From Pedobacter deserti (lineage in GTDB: Bacteria > Bacteroidota > Bacteroidia > Sphingobacteriales > Sphingobacteriaceae): 64,000 nucleotides of DNA. Position 1 is the stretch's first letter, and each line of letters begins with the position of its first letter. The stretch spans positions 1,178,001 to 1,242,000 of the forward strand of contig NZ_JAFMZQ010000001.1 of the NCBI RefSeq assembly GCF_024436415.1. The letters are read 5' to 3'. Made by a program: the position numbers and the translations under genes. This document shows positions 18,441 through 28,625 of the stretch, piece by piece. Below the pieces are notes generated by a model. That model was not told the DNA's origin and made no database searches. It saw only the letters and a list, made by a program, of their open reading frames with translations.

Positions 18441-19376
18441 ATGAAACAATCTGTAAAAGTTTTCGCTCCCGCTACTGTAGCCAATGTTGTCTGTGGTTAC
18501 GACGTGCTTGGTTTCGCGGTAAATCAGCCTGGCGACGAAGTCGTGATGCGTCTTACTGGCGGCAGCGGGGTGACCATATCTAAGATCACTGGCGACGAGG
18601 GTAAGTTGCCGCTAGATCCCGAAAAGAATACCGTCAGTGCCAGTGTACAGCACTACCTCCGGCATATCGGCAAACCTGACACTGGGGTCGATATTGAACT
18701 GCATAAAAAAATGCCGATCGGCAGTGGCCTTGGCTCAAGTTCGGCAAGTACCGTAGCCGGACTCTTTGCCATCAATACCCTGTTTGACAGTCAGCTGAGC
18801 AACCGTGACCTTGTGCCCTTTGCTATGAAAGGGGAGGAGCTAGCTTGTGGTTACGGGCATGCAGACAACGTTGCACCGGCGCTTATGGGCGGCTTCGTGT
18901 TGATCAGAAGTTATGAGCCGCTTGATATCATCAGCCTGCCTTTCCCGCAGGGCATGCATGCGGCGGTAGTGTATCCCGAAGTCGACGTACCCACCAAAGA
19001 CGCAAGGCAAATGATCCGTGCCAAAGTTCAGCTAAAAGACGCCGTAACGCAGTGGGGCAACGTAGCCGGACTTGTCAGCGGACTTTTTATGAACGATTAT
19101 GAGCTCATTGGAAGGAGTATGACCGACGTACTCGTGGAGCCTACCCGCGCCATCCTGATCCCGGACTTCGCAGTGATGAAGTCGATGGCCCTGGAAGCAG
19201 GCGGTATAGGTTTTGGTATATCCGGATCCGGGCCATCCGTATTCGCGCTTACTAAAGACGCAGATACGGCCCGGCAGATTACACAAAAGCTTCAGGATCA
19301 TCTAAAAGGACTCGACATCAATAGCCTCTCCTTTGTTTCCGAGGTGAACAAAAAAGGACCGATAATACTAGACTAA
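18441..19376 (+). CDS. thrB: Homoserine kinase
   Basis: The 311-aa GHMP-family kinase has the ATP-binding PIGSGLGSSSAS loop (about residues 93-104), the N-terminal VKVFAPATVANVVCGYDVLG strand and the C-terminal GISGSGPSVFAL motif. It phosphorylates homoserine for threonine synthase. It is 26 bp after thrA and 8 bp before thrC, clearly in one operon. Confidence 0.96.
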   Translation: MKQSVKVFAPATVANVVCGYDVLGFAVNQPGDEVVMRLTGGSGVTISKITGDEGKLPLDPEKNTVSASVQHYLRHIGKPDTGVDIELHKKMPIGSGLGSSSASTVAGLFAINTLFDSQLSNRDLVPFAMKGEELACGYGHADNVAPALMGGFVLIRSYEPLDIISLPFPQGMHAAVVYPEVDVPTKDARQMIRAKVQLKDAVTQWGNVAGLVSGLFMNDYELIGRSMTDVLVEPTRAILIPDFAVMKSMALEAGGIGFGISGSGPSVFALTKDADTARQITQKLQDHLKGLDINSLSFVSEVNKKGPIILD

Positions 19377-19384
19377 GCAGCATC

Positions 19385-20698
19385 ATGAAATTATACAGTA
19401 CCAATAATCACGACCTGAGCGTCGATTTCCAAACCGCGGTATTTAATAGTATGCCGCTCGACAAAGGCTTGTACATGCCGAGTCATATTCCTAAGCTCGA
19501 TAGTGCTTTCCTGGATCAGATTGATCAATACAGTCTGCGCGATATCGCCTTTCATGTAGCCTCTTCACTTCTGCAGGAAGCCATCCCGGCATCGGATCTT
19601 AGAAAGCTTATAGATGACGCTATTGATTTTGATGCACCAGCGGTAAAACTTGATGAGCAGACCTATGTGCTGGAGCTTTTTCATGGCCCCTCTCTGGCAT
19701 TTAAGGATTTTGGCGCCAGGTTCATGAGCCGAGTGATGGGTTATTTTCTTAAGGACGGCGAAAAAATGCTGGATGTTCTGGTCGCCACTTCAGGCGATAC
19801 GGGCGGAGCAGTGGCGCTGGGTTTCCTGGGCGTTCCCAATACCAGGGTAACAATCTTATATCCGGAAGGTAAAGTAAGTGATATACAGGAACTGCAGCTA
19901 TGTACAAACGGGGAGAATATCCATGCAATATCGGTTCAGGGCACCTTTGATGATTGTCAGCGCCTGGTTAAAGAGGCATTTGCCGACGAAGCACTGAATA
20001 ATCATCTAAGGCTTACATCAGCCAATTCCATCAATATAGCAAGACTCATCCCGCAAACGTTCTATTATTTTTATACCTATGCGCAGTTGAAAAGACAGGG
20101 GAAAACGAATCTTATATGCTCTGTCCCAAGCGGCAACTTCGGTAATATCGCAGCAGGCTTGCTCGCCACAAAGATGGGTCTTCCTATGAGCAGGTTTATC
20201 GCGGCTACCAATGTAAATGATACTGTTCCGCGCTTCCTTCAGACCGGCGTTTATGATGCGCGACCATCCGTTCAAACCTATGCCAACGCCATGGATGTAG
20301 GTGCACCGAGTAACTGGGTAAGAATTATGGATATGTTTGACCAGGACGTTGAGGCTATTAGAAAGCTGGTTACAAGTTACCGGTTTACCGACGAAGAAAC
20401 CCTTAAAGGTATGGATGCTTTATATGAGCAATACAGCTATATCGCCTGTCCGCATACCGCGATCGCCTGGTTGGCTATACAGGAGCATCGAAAACAGTAT
20501 ATTTCAAGTGAGCAGGAAGATGCCGCAGTATTTCTTTCCACTGCCCATGCCTGCAAGTTTCCGGACGTGTTCTCAAAAGAACAACGGGCCAATATCCAGG
20601 TGCCAGCTCAGGTCGACGGGCTTAGGCAGAAAGAAAAGCAGGTTACTGCAATGGCTCCAAAGTTTGAGTCTCTGAAAGAAATCCTTATTTCTTATTGA
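19385..20698 (+). CDS. thrC: Threonine synthase
   Basis: The 437-aa PLP enzyme contains the PLP-lysine motif SLAFKDFGARFM (about residues 102-113), VATSGDTGGAVALGF for phosphate binding and SVPSGNFGNIAAGL. It converts O-phosphohomoserine to threonine and is the last gene of the operon. Its 3' end overlaps the convergent META-domain lipoprotein gene by 14 bp, so there is no room for a separate terminator between them. Confidence 0.96.
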   Translation: MKLYSTNNHDLSVDFQTAVFNSMPLDKGLYMPSHIPKLDSAFLDQIDQYSLRDIAFHVASSLLQEAIPASDLRKLIDDAIDFDAPAVKLDEQTYVLELFHGPSLAFKDFGARFMSRVMGYFLKDGEKMLDVLVATSGDTGGAVALGFLGVPNTRVTILYPEGKVSDIQELQLCTNGENIHAISVQGTFDDCQRLVKEAFADEALNNHLRLTSANSINIARLIPQTFYYFYTYAQLKRQGKTNLICSVPSGNFGNIAAGLLATKMGLPMSRFIAATNVNDTVPRFLQTGVYDARPSVQTYANAMDVGAPSNWVRIMDMFDQDVEAIRKLVTSYRFTDEETLKGMDALYEQYSYIACPHTAIAWLAIQEHRKQYISSEQEDAAVFLSTAHACKFPDVFSKEQRANIQVPAQVDGLRQKEKQVTAMAPKFESLKEILISY

Positions 20699-21119
20699 AC
20701 CTCATCATCGTGATATCTCCCGTCATAAAATTTAATGCCGTATCGGCAGTAATTTCATAACGGTTCACCTTACGAAGCATTTCAACAAAAATGGCCTCTC
20801 CTTCACCCGGGCAGGCCATTTTTGTCATCATAAAAGGTTGTGTAAAATCAATCGTGGTATCATCAGCTGAGAGTGTCCCGGAAAATGAATTGCAGCTCGT
20901 ATTGCCGCTGAAACGCTTTTCAGAAATATCGAATTTAATGCTGGGCCGTTTAGCCGGATACAATCCGTTGAAGGCGATTCTCGGGCCGGAAATGTAAACC
21001 AGCTCCCAGGTGCCTCCTAAAGCGGAAAGTCCACCATTACTGATTGTTCCCGGCTTCATGGTGGTGCAGCCCACGGAGCTCACTATAAAAATAAAAGCAA
21101 TGATCGCCAGTCTTTTCAT
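20685..21119 (-). CDS. META-domain lipoprotein
   Basis: About 144 aa from the chosen ATG. It has a signal peptide with a lipobox (IVSSVGC, about residues 12-18), then a META/HslJ-type domain with GGTWELVYISG near the N terminus and FSGNTSCNSFSGTL and MMTKMACPG further on. The family is found in heat-shock protein HslJ and other secreted proteins of unclear function. ATG at 21119 (MKRLAIIAF) is preferred because it places the signal peptide at the start; an ATG at 21164 adds 15 unlikely residues. Confidence 0.8.
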   Translation of the reverse strand: MKRLAIIAFIFIVSSVGCTTMKPGTISNGGLSALGGTWELVYISGPRIAFNGLYPAKRPSIKFDISEKRFSGNTSCNSFSGTLSADDTTIDFTQPFMMTKMACPGEGEAIFVEMLRKVNRYEITADTALNFMTGDITMMRFNKK

Positions 21120-21169
21120 ATTCTTTCGTGTTGATGGATACGAAAGATACAAAGAGTATTCCACAAATA

Positions 21170-22123
21170 TTAAAAAACCGCTTCCGCTATTTTTCTGGTT
21201 GGCTCCGGATTACTCATGGTATAAAAATGCAAAACCGGCGCACCAACTTTAATCAACTCTTTACACTGATGGATCATCCATTCAATGCCAACATCTTTCA
21301 CCTGTTTTTCGTCTTTACATGCCAACACTGCTTCCGTGAGTTCCTCCGGCAGGTCAATATGGAAAATCTTAGGTAAGCTGATCAGTTGCTTGGAAGAGGT
21401 GATCGGCTTTAGCCCCGGTATAATGGGTACATGAATACCGTTTTCGCGGCACTGTTTTACGAAATCGACATATTTGGTGTTGTCAAAAAACATCTGGGTT
21501 ACAATAAACTCTGCACCCATCTCTACTTTCTGCTTCAGGTACTTGAAGTCTATTTTCAGGTTAGGCGCCTCAAAATGCTTTTCCGGATAACCGGCCACCC
21601 CAATGCAGAAGTCTGTCTTAAAAGCAGAATGATCTTCATGCAGGTACTTTCCGCTATTCATATCCATCACCTGCTGAAGCAGTTCCGTAGCGTAGGCATG
21701 GCCCCCCGGGGTTGGTACGAACGAGGAATCCCCGTGCCGGGCATCACCTCTTAGTACCAGCACGTTGTCGATACCCAAAAACTGCAGGTCAATCAGCGCA
21801 TTCTCGGTTTCTTCTTTCGTAAATCCACCGCAAATCAGGTGAGGTACAGCGTCTACCTTGTAACGGTTCATAATCGCTGCGCAGATGGCTACGGTGCCCG
21901 GGCGTTTGCGATAGGAAACCTTTTCAAGCAAACCGCTGTCGTGCTGCTTGTAGATGTAGTCCTCACGATGGTAAGTGACGTCAATAAAAGGCGGCTTAAA
22001 ATCCATTAAAGGATCAATAGCCTTATATATCTCCTCTATACTTCTTCCTTTAACAGGGGGGAGCAGTTCGAAAGAGAACAGCGTCCTGCCGTTTGCGTTT
22101 TTTATATGGTCGGTAATTTTCAT
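21170..22123 (-). CDS. metF: Methylenetetrahydrofolate reductase
   Basis: The 317-aa TIM-barrel flavoprotein has the MetF signature FSFELLPPVKGRSIEEIY with the catalytic Glu, VDAVPHLICGGFT, VLRGD in the FAD region and AEFIVTQMFFDN. It reduces 5,10-methylene-THF to 5-methyl-THF, the methyl donor for MetH. It lies 24 bp downstream of metH on the same strand, so both enzymes of the methyl-transfer arm are probably made from one mRNA under the SAM riboswitch. Confidence 0.95.
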   Translation of the reverse strand: MKITDHIKNANGRTLFSFELLPPVKGRSIEEIYKAIDPLMDFKPPFIDVTYHREDYIYKQHDSGLLEKVSYRKRPGTVAICAAIMNRYKVDAVPHLICGGFTKEETENALIDLQFLGIDNVLVLRGDARHGDSSFVPTPGGHAYATELLQQVMDMNSGKYLHEDHSAFKTDFCIGVAGYPEKHFEAPNLKIDFKYLKQKVEMGAEFIVTQMFFDNTKYVDFVKQCRENGIHVPIIPGLKPITSSKQLISLPKIFHIDLPEELTEAVLACKDEKQVKDVGIEWMIHQCKELIKVGAPVLHFYTMSNPEPTRKIAEAVF

Positions 22124-22147
22124 GGTTGGTCGGTCTATAAATATGGA

Positions 22148-25100
22148 TTAATACGCCAGGTTCGGGCCCAGCCATCTCTCTGCTTCTTCGGTAGTCATGC
22201 CTTTTCGCACCGCATAATCTTCCACCTGGTCGCGGGTTATTTTACCCAGGCCAAAGTACCTCGATTGCGGATGGGCAAAGTAAAATCCGCTAACCGCCGC
22301 AGTAGGATGCATGGCATAACTCTCTGTGAGCCGAAGGCCAATCTTGCTTTCAGCTTCAAGGAGGCTAAACAATGTGCCTTTCTCAGTGTGTTCCGGGCAG
22401 GCCGGGTAACCCGGTGCAGGGCGGATACCCACGTATTCTTCTTTGATCAGTTCCTCATTGCTAAATGATTCCTCGTTTGCATAACCCCAGTAGTCCTTGC
22501 GTACCAGTTCGTGCATACGTTCTGCAAAAGCCTCAGCCAGTCGGTCGGCCAGCGCCTTGGCCATGATGCTGTTGTAGTCATCATGATTCGCCTCAAAACT
22601 TGCTACCAGTTCATCGCAGCCAATACCGGCAGTGAGTGCAAAGCCCCCGAAATAATCTTGTATTCCCGCGCTTTTAGGTGCAATAAAGTCCGACAACGCA
22701 TAGTACGGTTGACCGTCTGCTTTCTCGGCCTGCTGACGAAGTGTGTGGATCACGACCTCTTCTCCGTCAACATTCAGTACAATATCATCGCCAACCGCAT
22801 TGGCAGGCCAAAAACCAATTACCGCCTTAGCAGCCAGCAATTTCTCGGCTACAATGCGCTTAAGCAGCAACTGAGCGTCTTCAAACAGCTTTTTCGCCTC
22901 GTCGCCAACTATCTCATCCTCCAGAATTCTCGGATAACTGCCCCGAAGTTCCCATGTATGGAAAAACGGTGTCCAATCGATATAAGGCACCAGGTCTTCC
23001 AGCGGATAGTCCTCAAATACCTTTGTTCCTAAAAACCGGGGTGCTGTCGCAACCTGATCCAGATCCAATTTGAAACTACCCTCACGTGCTTCCTCCAAGG
23101 TCTTATACCGTTTGTCAGGCCGCTTATTCAAATGTGCTTCACGGGCCTTCTCATATTCAGCTTTAATGCCTGCTATATAATCGTCGCGCGTGTCCTGGTT
23201 CATCAGCGTGCTGCATACGGTCACACTTCTAGACGCATCGAGGACGTGGATAGCAGGGCCGGAGTAGTTTGGTGCCACCTTTACGGCTACGTGGATACGC
23301 GAGGTGGTTGCCCCGCCAATAATCAGCGGAATCGTAAACCCTTCGCGCTCCATCTCCTTGGCAAAATGGACCATCTCATCCAAGGAAGGCGTTATCAAGC
23401 CACTCAGACCGATAATATCTGCGTTGATCTCCCTAGCCTTTTTTATAATGTCCTGTGCAGGCACCATCACACCCATATCAACAATCTCAAAGTTGTTGCA
23501 GGCAAGCACTACACCAACTATATTTTTTCCAATGTCGTGCACATCGCCTTTAACAGTCGCCATCAGTACCCTTCCGGCCGAGGAATTCTGATCCTGATCC
23601 GGGTTGGCAAGCTTTTCCTGTTCAATGAACGGGAGTAGGTAAGCCACAGCTTTTTTCATTACGCGGGCCGACTTTACCACCTGGGGCAAAAACATTTTTC
23701 CAGCGCCAAAGAGGTCGCCGACAATATTCATACCGTCCATCAGCGGACCTTCAATGACCTGAATCGGGCGGTCATATTTCTGGCGTGCTTCCTCTACATC
23801 GGCATCCAGGTACTCGATAATCCCTTTAACAAGGGCGTGCGACAAGCGCTCTTCTACCGTTCCTCTGCGCCAGGTTTCATCGCGCACCACCTCTTTGCCT
23901 TTCGATTTAATGGTTTCAGCGTATTCTACCAACCGTTCCGTGGCGTCATCCCGCCGGTTCAGAAGAACGTCCTCTACCATTTCAAGCAGTTCAGGCGGAA
24001 TCTCCTGATACACCTCAAGCATACCGGCATTCACAATGCCCATATCAAGCCCCGCTTTTATGGCATGATAGAGAAAAGCAGAATGCATGGCTTCCCTTAC
24101 GGTGTTGTTGCCTCTAAATGAGAAGGATATATTGGAAACTCCACCGCTAACCTTAGCATAAGGGAGGTTTTCTTTAATCCAGCGCGTTGCGTTAATGAAG
24201 TCGACCGCATAATTGTTATGCTCCTCCAGGCCCGTCGCCACCGTCAGAATGTTCGGGTCGAAAATGATGTCCTCAGCGGGGAAGCCAAGTTCGTTAACCA
24301 GTATGTCGTAAGATCTCTTACAGATCTCGATCCTTCTTTCATAATTGTCGGCCTGTCCCCGTTCATCAAAAGCCATCACTACCACAGCCGCACCATACGT
24401 CATGATCTTCCGGGCACTTTCCCGGAATTTATCCTCGCCCTCTTTCAAAGAGATGGAATTCACAATGCCCTTGCCTTGCAAGCATTTTAGTCCGGCTTCT
24501 ATAACCGTCCATTTCGAGGAGTCGACCATGATCGGCAACTTTGAGATGTCCGGTTCCGAAGCGATCAGGTTCAGGAACTTCGTCATGGCCGCTTCAGAGT
24601 CGATCATTCCTTCGTCCATGTTCACGTCAATAACCTGGGCACCGCCTTCCACTTGCTGGCGGGCTACCGACAAAGCCGCTTCAAAATCACCACTCAGGAT
24701 AAGTTTGGAAAACTTAGGTGATCCCGTGATGTTTGTGCGCTCGCCGATGTTAACGAAGATACTCTCCGGTGTAATCGTAACAGGCTCCAAACCGCTAAGC
24801 CTCATAAACGGTTCAACCTGAGGAATCTTCCTCGGTGCAATACCTTTTGCTTTTTCGGCGATACAGCCAATATGGTCGGGCGTAGTGCCGCAGCAGCCAC
24901 CCACAATGTTCACAAAACCATGTTGTATGAAATCCTCAACCAGGTGAGCCGTTTCATGCGGTGTCTCGTCGTACGCCCCAAATTCATTCGGGAGTCCGGC
25001 GTTCGGATAGGCAGAAACATAACAGCCCGCCTTAGCTGAAAGCTCCTCAATATGCGGACGCATGTCTTTTGCGCCAAGCGCACAGTTAAACCCTATACTT

Positions 25101-25807
25101 AAAGGTTTAGCATGCATTACCGAATTCAGAAAGGCCTCAGCGGTTTGTCCGCTCAGGGTTCTCCCTGAAGCATCGGTAATGGTTCCGGATATCATGATCT
25201 CTATCTTGCGGCCAATTTCCGCTTCATATTTCTTTATAGAAAAAATCGCCGCCTTAGCGTTCAGCGTGTCAAATATCGTCTCAATCAACAACACGTCGGC
25301 GCCCCCGTCTACCAGTCCCCGCACCTGCCTGTCATACGCATCTACAAGTTCGTCAAAACTAATGGCCCTGAACCCAGGGTCGTTCACATCAGGTGAAATG
25401 GATAGCGTCCGGTTGGTCGGGCCAATGGCACCTGCCACAAAGCACTTCCGCTCCGGATTTGCCGCTATAAACTCATTGGCCGCTTCCTTGGCAATTTTAG
25501 CCCCCTCGAAGCTTAGTTCATAGTCGAGCTCCTCCATCTGGTAATCGGCCAGAGAGATGCGCTGCGTGCTGAAAGTATTGGTTTCAATAATGTCCGTACC
25601 GGCTTTAAGATATTCGGTATGGATGGCCTTAATGATGTCGGGCCGGGTGATGTTGAGCAGGTCATTATTGCCTTTTACATCACAGGGGTGATCCTTGAAA
25701 CGTTCCCCCCGGAAATCTTCCTCAGTCAGGGTATATCGCTGGATCATGGTGCCCATCGCACCGTCGATAATTAAAATACGTTTCTCTAGTTCTTCTCTAA
25801 TATTCAT
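22148..25807 (-). CDS. metH: Cobalamin-dependent methionine synthase
   Basis: The 1219-aa protein has all four MetH modules: homocysteine-binding barrel (about 1-325, zinc ligands Cys242, Cys305, Cys306 in NCALG and GGCCGTTP), pterin-binding barrel (about 345-620), B12-binding region with lower-axial His757 in DVHDIG (about 650-890), and C-terminal reactivation domain that binds SAM (about 900-1219, with [12 protein letters not shown]). It transfers methyl from 5-methyl-THF to homocysteine. Full length with no disruption seen. A SAM-I riboswitch lies about 150 bp upstream on the same strand, and metF follows. Confidence 0.97.
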   Translation of the reverse strand: MNIREELEKRILIIDGAMGTMIQRYTLTEEDFRGERFKDHPCDVKGNNDLLNITRPDIIKAIHTEYLKAGTDIIETNTFSTQRISLADYQMEELDYELSFEGAKIAKEAANEFIAANPERKCFVAGAIGPTNRTLSISPDVNDPGFRAISFDELVDAYDRQVRGLVDGGADVLLIETIFDTLNAKAAIFSIKKYEAEIGRKIEIMISGTITDASGRTLSGQTAEAFLNSVMHAKPLSIGFNCALGAKDMRPHIEELSAKAGCYVSAYPNAGLPNEFGAYDETPHETAHLVEDFIQHGFVNIVGGCCGTTPDHIGCIAEKAKGIAPRKIPQVEPFMRLSGLEPVTITPESIFVNIGERTNITGSPKFSKLILSGDFEAALSVARQQVEGGAQVIDVNMDEGMIDSEAAMTKFLNLIASEPDISKLPIMVDSSKWTVIEAGLKCLQGKGIVNSISLKEGEDKFRESARKIMTYGAAVVVMAFDERGQADNYERRIEICKRSYDILVNELGFPAEDIIFDPNILTVATGLEEHNNYAVDFINATRWIKENLPYAKVSGGVSNISFSFRGNNTVREAMHSAFLYHAIKAGLDMGIVNAGMLEVYQEIPPELLEMVEDVLLNRRDDATERLVEYAETIKSKGKEVVRDETWRRGTVEERLSHALVKGIIEYLDADVEEARQKYDRPIQVIEGPLMDGMNIVGDLFGAGKMFLPQVVKSARVMKKAVAYLLPFIEQEKLANPDQDQNSSAGRVLMATVKGDVHDIGKNIVGVVLACNNFEIVDMGVMVPAQDIIKKAREINADIIGLSGLITPSLDEMVHFAKEMEREGFTIPLIIGGATTSRIHVAVKVAPNYSGPAIHVLDASRSVTVCSTLMNQDTRDDYIAGIKAEYEKAREAHLNKRPDKRYKTLEEAREGSFKLDLDQVATAPRFLGTKVFEDYPLEDLVPYIDWTPFFHTWELRGSYPRILEDEIVGDEAKKLFEDAQLLLKRIVAEKLLAAKAVIGFWPANAVGDDIVLNVDGEEVVIHTLRQQAEKADGQPYYALSDFIAPKSAGIQDYFGGFALTAGIGCDELVASFEANHDDYNSIMAKALADRLAEAFAERMHELVRKDYWGYANEESFSNEELIKEEYVGIRPAPGYPACPEHTEKGTLFSLLEAESKIGLRLTESYAMHPTAAVSGFYFAHPQSRYFGLGKITRDQVEDYAVRKGMTTEEAERWLGPNLAY

Positions 25808-25953
25808 TTAACGGGTTACACAATATGAGCATGTAAAAAGCTATTTTTGATAGTGGCGCAGCGCCAAAACAAGTGCCGAACTGATTACATACAAAGCTTA
25901 ATGGAAAGTTGCGGAGTTTAGCTGAATGTGCTCTAGCCAATGCTACCAGTTAA

Positions 25954-26056
25954 CTTATCTTTCGGGAGCAAAGAAGGCTCCAGTAGAATGTAGCACCTTG
26001 TAAGTACAGGTTGCTAAGACTTCGCAGGGTCTAATCCCTCCGTCTTTCTCTATAAG
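25954..26056 (-). promoter_or_regulatory. SAM-I (S-box) riboswitch upstream of metH
   Basis: Read on the minus strand this interval shows the S-box core in order: P1 CTTAT pairing with ATAAG at the 3' end, AGAGAAAGACGGAGGGA then TTAGACCCTGCGAAG, the GCAACC junction, a P3 stem (ACCT...AGGT) and a P4 stem (GGAGC...GCTCC). This matches the SAM-I aptamer consensus and is placed correctly for control of metH-metF by S-adenosylmethionine. The roughly 146 nt between the aptamer and the metH ATG hold only weak hairpins (for example at 25855-25865), so the expression platform is not resolved. Confidence 0.9.
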
Positions 26057-26209
26057 CGTTACAAAAATGCAACAAAGAAAAATCAATTCCAAATAAAGAT
26101 CAAGACACAAGCAGCTTCAGATTCCGAAAGCGTTCGGAGATAAAACTTCACATTAACTAAATATAGTGTTTACATAGTAACGCTAGCTTGCGACCAAAAC
26201 AGATCGATT

Positions 26210-26299
26210 ATGGCTACCATTTTTAACCCGTTTCTGCTCATCGACTTCTTCAAGGAGGTGTTTCTGCGTCAGATTATCAGGGCTTCATTTGCGGGTTAA
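26210..26299 (+). CDS. Possible 29-aa small ORF upstream of glycosyltransferase
   Basis: An ATG-started frame of 29 codons ending in TAA at 26297-26299, seven bases before the glycosyltransferase ATG. The peptide is hydrophobic with some charge (MATIFNPFLLIDFFKEVFLR at its N terminus). Its tight spacing suggests translational coupling or a leader, but length is too short to distinguish a gene from chance. No known family recognised. Confidence 0.3.
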   Translation: MATIFNPFLLIDFFKEVFLRQIIRASFAG

Positions 26300-26305
26300 C
26301 GCATA

Positions 26306-27292
26306 ATGAAGATACTTTATGCCGTGCAGGGCACGGGCAACGGTCATTTGAGCCGGGCAATGGATATTGTTCCGCTCCTTCGTGAGATGGGAGAGGTGGA
26401 TGTATTGGTCAGCGGCATCCAGGGCGATCTGGAACTTGCCTTTCCTGTCCGATACAAATTAAAAGGCATGAGCTTTATTTTCGGAAAGGCAGGCGGCGTA
26501 AATCTGTGGAAGACTATCGTAAAAGCCGATCTGCGCGCCCTGAGAAGCGCCATCCGATCCCTTCCGGTTCACGAGTATGACCTCATTATAAATGATTTTG
26601 AACCCGTTTCTGCCTGGGCCTGCTACTTCCAGAACAAACCATGTATCGGCCTGAGTCACCAGGCGGCGGTTATCGCACCAAATGCGCCGAAAGCTTCGCA
26701 TGCCGATCCTACGGGCAGGTTGATCCTGAATAACTACGCGCCAGCCAGCGTGCACTATGGATTCCATTTTGAGCGATACAATAAGAATGTTTTCACCCCT
26801 GTGATCAGGCAGGCGGTGCGAGACAAAGAGTTGAAGGATATGGGCTACTATACAGTATATCTGCCGGCTTACGATGATGAACGCCTGATAAAGCAGCTGA
26901 CGGCCTGTAAGAATGTGCAGTGGGAGGTGTTTTCCAAACACAACAAAAAAAGCCGCGTTGTTAAGAATGTAAGTATCCAGCCGGTGAATTCTGAAAAGTT
27001 TACGGCCAGTATGGCCATGTCGACGGGCGTACTATGCGGCGCAGGTTTTGAGACGCCGGCAGAAGCGCTGTTTATGAAAAAAAAGCTGCTGGTGATTCCT
27101 ATGAAAGGCCAATATGAACAGCATTTAAATGCAGCGGCGCTGATGGAAATGGGGGTTCCGGTTATGAAGAGCCTCAAGAGCAAACATAGTGACGTACTCA
27201 GTGCCTGGCTTGAAAGCAATGATCGGATAACGGTCGACTACCCTGATGAGACGAGAAATATTTTGGAAACTATAGTAGCCAGACATGGATGA
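26306..27292 (+). CDS. Glycosyltransferase family protein (GT-B type)
   Basis: The 328-aa protein starts KILYAVQGTGNGHLSRAMDI, the N-terminal motif of GT-B enzymes related to MurG/UDP-glucuronosyltransferases, and has GVLCGAGFETPAEALFMKKKLLVIP near residue 230-255, the typical C-terminal donor-binding stretch. A sugar-nucleotide donor is expected; donor and acceptor are not predictable. It overlaps the next gene (GH1) by 8 bp, pairing a glycosyltransferase with a glycosidase, which suggests a linked glycan pathway. Confidence 0.8.
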   Translation: MKILYAVQGTGNGHLSRAMDIVPLLREMGEVDVLVSGIQGDLELAFPVRYKLKGMSFIFGKAGGVNLWKTIVKADLRALRSAIRSLPVHEYDLIINDFEPVSAWACYFQNKPCIGLSHQAAVIAPNAPKASHADPTGRLILNNYAPASVHYGFHFERYNKNVFTPVIRQAVRDKELKDMGYYTVYLPAYDDERLIKQLTACKNVQWEVFSKHNKKSRVVKNVSIQPVNSEKFTASMAMSTGVLCGAGFETPAEALFMKKKLLVIPMKGQYEQHLNAAALMEMGVPVMKSLKSKHSDVLSAWLESNDRITVDYPDETRNILETIVARHG

Positions 27293-28625
27293 GCTAAGCA
27301 GAGCGTATTTTGGGGCTGATTTCCAATGGGGAGTGTCCACTGCAGCGTTTCAGACCGAAGGGAGCTGCGGAACCGATGGTAAAAGTCCCTCCATCTGGGA
27401 CGTATTCACCTCCAAGAAGAGCAGAGTAAAGGGCGGTCATCATGCGCAGACTGCATGCGATTTTTATGCGGAATACAAGCGGGACATCGATCTGGTGAAG
27501 CAGATGAACATTCCCAATTTCAGGTTTTCCCTGTCCTGGTCGCGCATCTTACCCGAAGGCACCGGGCGGGTAAACGAGAAAGGAATTGCCTTTTATAATC
27601 AGGTCATCGACTACTGCCTGGAGCTTGGTATTGAACCCTGGCCTACAATATATCACTGGGACCTGCCGCAGATTCTTGAGGAGAATGGTGGTTGGACCAA
27701 CCGCCTTATCGTCGACTGGTTTTCGGAATACGTTGAGGTCTGCGCCCTTCATTTCGGCGACCGCATCAAAAACTGGATGGTCATGAATGAGCCAATGGTC
27801 TTTACAGGAGCTGGCTACTTCCTTGGTGTACATGCACCGGGCAAAAAGGGACTAAGAAATTTCCTTCCGGCGGTTCATCATGCCGTATTGTGCATGGCTG
27901 AGGGCGGTAGAACCTTAAGGCGGCTATGTCCGAGTGCTCAGATCGGAACCACGTTCTCCTGTTCCCATGTAGAGCCCTATTCGCAAACGCCAAAAGATGT
28001 AGCCGCCGCGTTGCGGGCCGATGTATTGTTTAACAGGCTGTTTATTGAGCCGGTTTTGGGTCTGGGCTATCCGCTGAGTGAAGTTCCGGTACTTCGAAAG
28101 ATCGGTAAATATTTTTATCCGGGCGACGAAGAGCGTATGGTGTTCGACTTCGATTTTGTTGGCCTTCAAAACTATACGCGGGAAGTGGTCCGTTACTCGC
28201 TGTTCACACCCTATATTCATGCCGGGCTGGTTAAGGCGTCTACACGCGGTGTACCGTTAACCGAAATGCACTGGGAAGTGTACCCTCCGGCGATCTATTA
28301 TATATTAAAGAAGTTTGATGCTTACCCGCAAATCCGGCGGATCATCGTAACCGAGAATGGAGCAGCATTTCCGGATCAGGTCACGGCCAACGGGGAGGTG
28401 CAGGATGATCTTCGCAAGAAGTACTTGCAGGACCACATTACAGAGGTTCTTAAAGCAAAGCGGGAGGGTGCGAAGGTACACGGTTATTTTGTATGGACGC
28501 TTACAGACAATTTCGAGTGGGCTGAAGGATACCATCCAAGATTCGGGCTCGTGCATGTCGACTTTAGTTCCCAGCATCGGATCGTCAAGTCGTCAGGACG
28601 CTGGTATGCCAGCTTCCTATCCTAG
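27285..28625 (+). CDS. GH1 family beta-glucosidase
   Basis: The 446-aa protein matches GH1 in length and motifs: FQWGVSTAAFQTEG near the N terminus, acid/base Glu169 in MVMNEP and nucleophile Glu357 in IVTENG; the C-terminal TDNFEWAEGYHPRFGLVHVD is also canonical. It has no signal peptide, so it acts on cytoplasmic beta-glucosides or similar sugars. It is translationally coupled to the preceding glycosyltransferase (8-bp overlap) and overlaps the convergent phosphoesterase gene by 4 bp. Confidence 0.93.
   Translation: MDELSRAYFGADFQWGVSTAAFQTEGSCGTDGKSPSIWDVFTSKKSRVKGGHHAQTACDFYAEYKRDIDLVKQMNIPNFRFSLSWSRILPEGTGRVNEKGIAFYNQVIDYCLELGIEPWPTIYHWDLPQILEENGGWTNRLIVDWFSEYVEVCALHFGDRIKNWMVMNEPMVFTGAGYFLGVHAPGKKGLRNFLPAVHHAVLCMAEGGRTLRRLCPSAQIGTTFSCSHVEPYSQTPKDVAAALRADVLFNRLFIEPVLGLGYPLSEVPVLRKIGKYFYPGDEERMVFDFDFVGLQNYTREVVRYSLFTPYIHAGLVKASTRGVPLTEMHWEVYPPAIYYILKKFDAYPQIRRIIVTENGAAFPDQVTANGEVQDDLRKKYLQDHITEVLKAKREGAKVHGYFVWTLTDNFEWAEGYHPRFGLVHVDFSSQHRIVKSSGRWYASFLS

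Noticed and set aside
25854..25866. GGCGC/GCGCC hairpin as intrinsic terminator of the SAM riboswitch
   Set aside because: The stem is only 4-5 bp and lacks a following T run, so it does not qualify as a terminator by itself.
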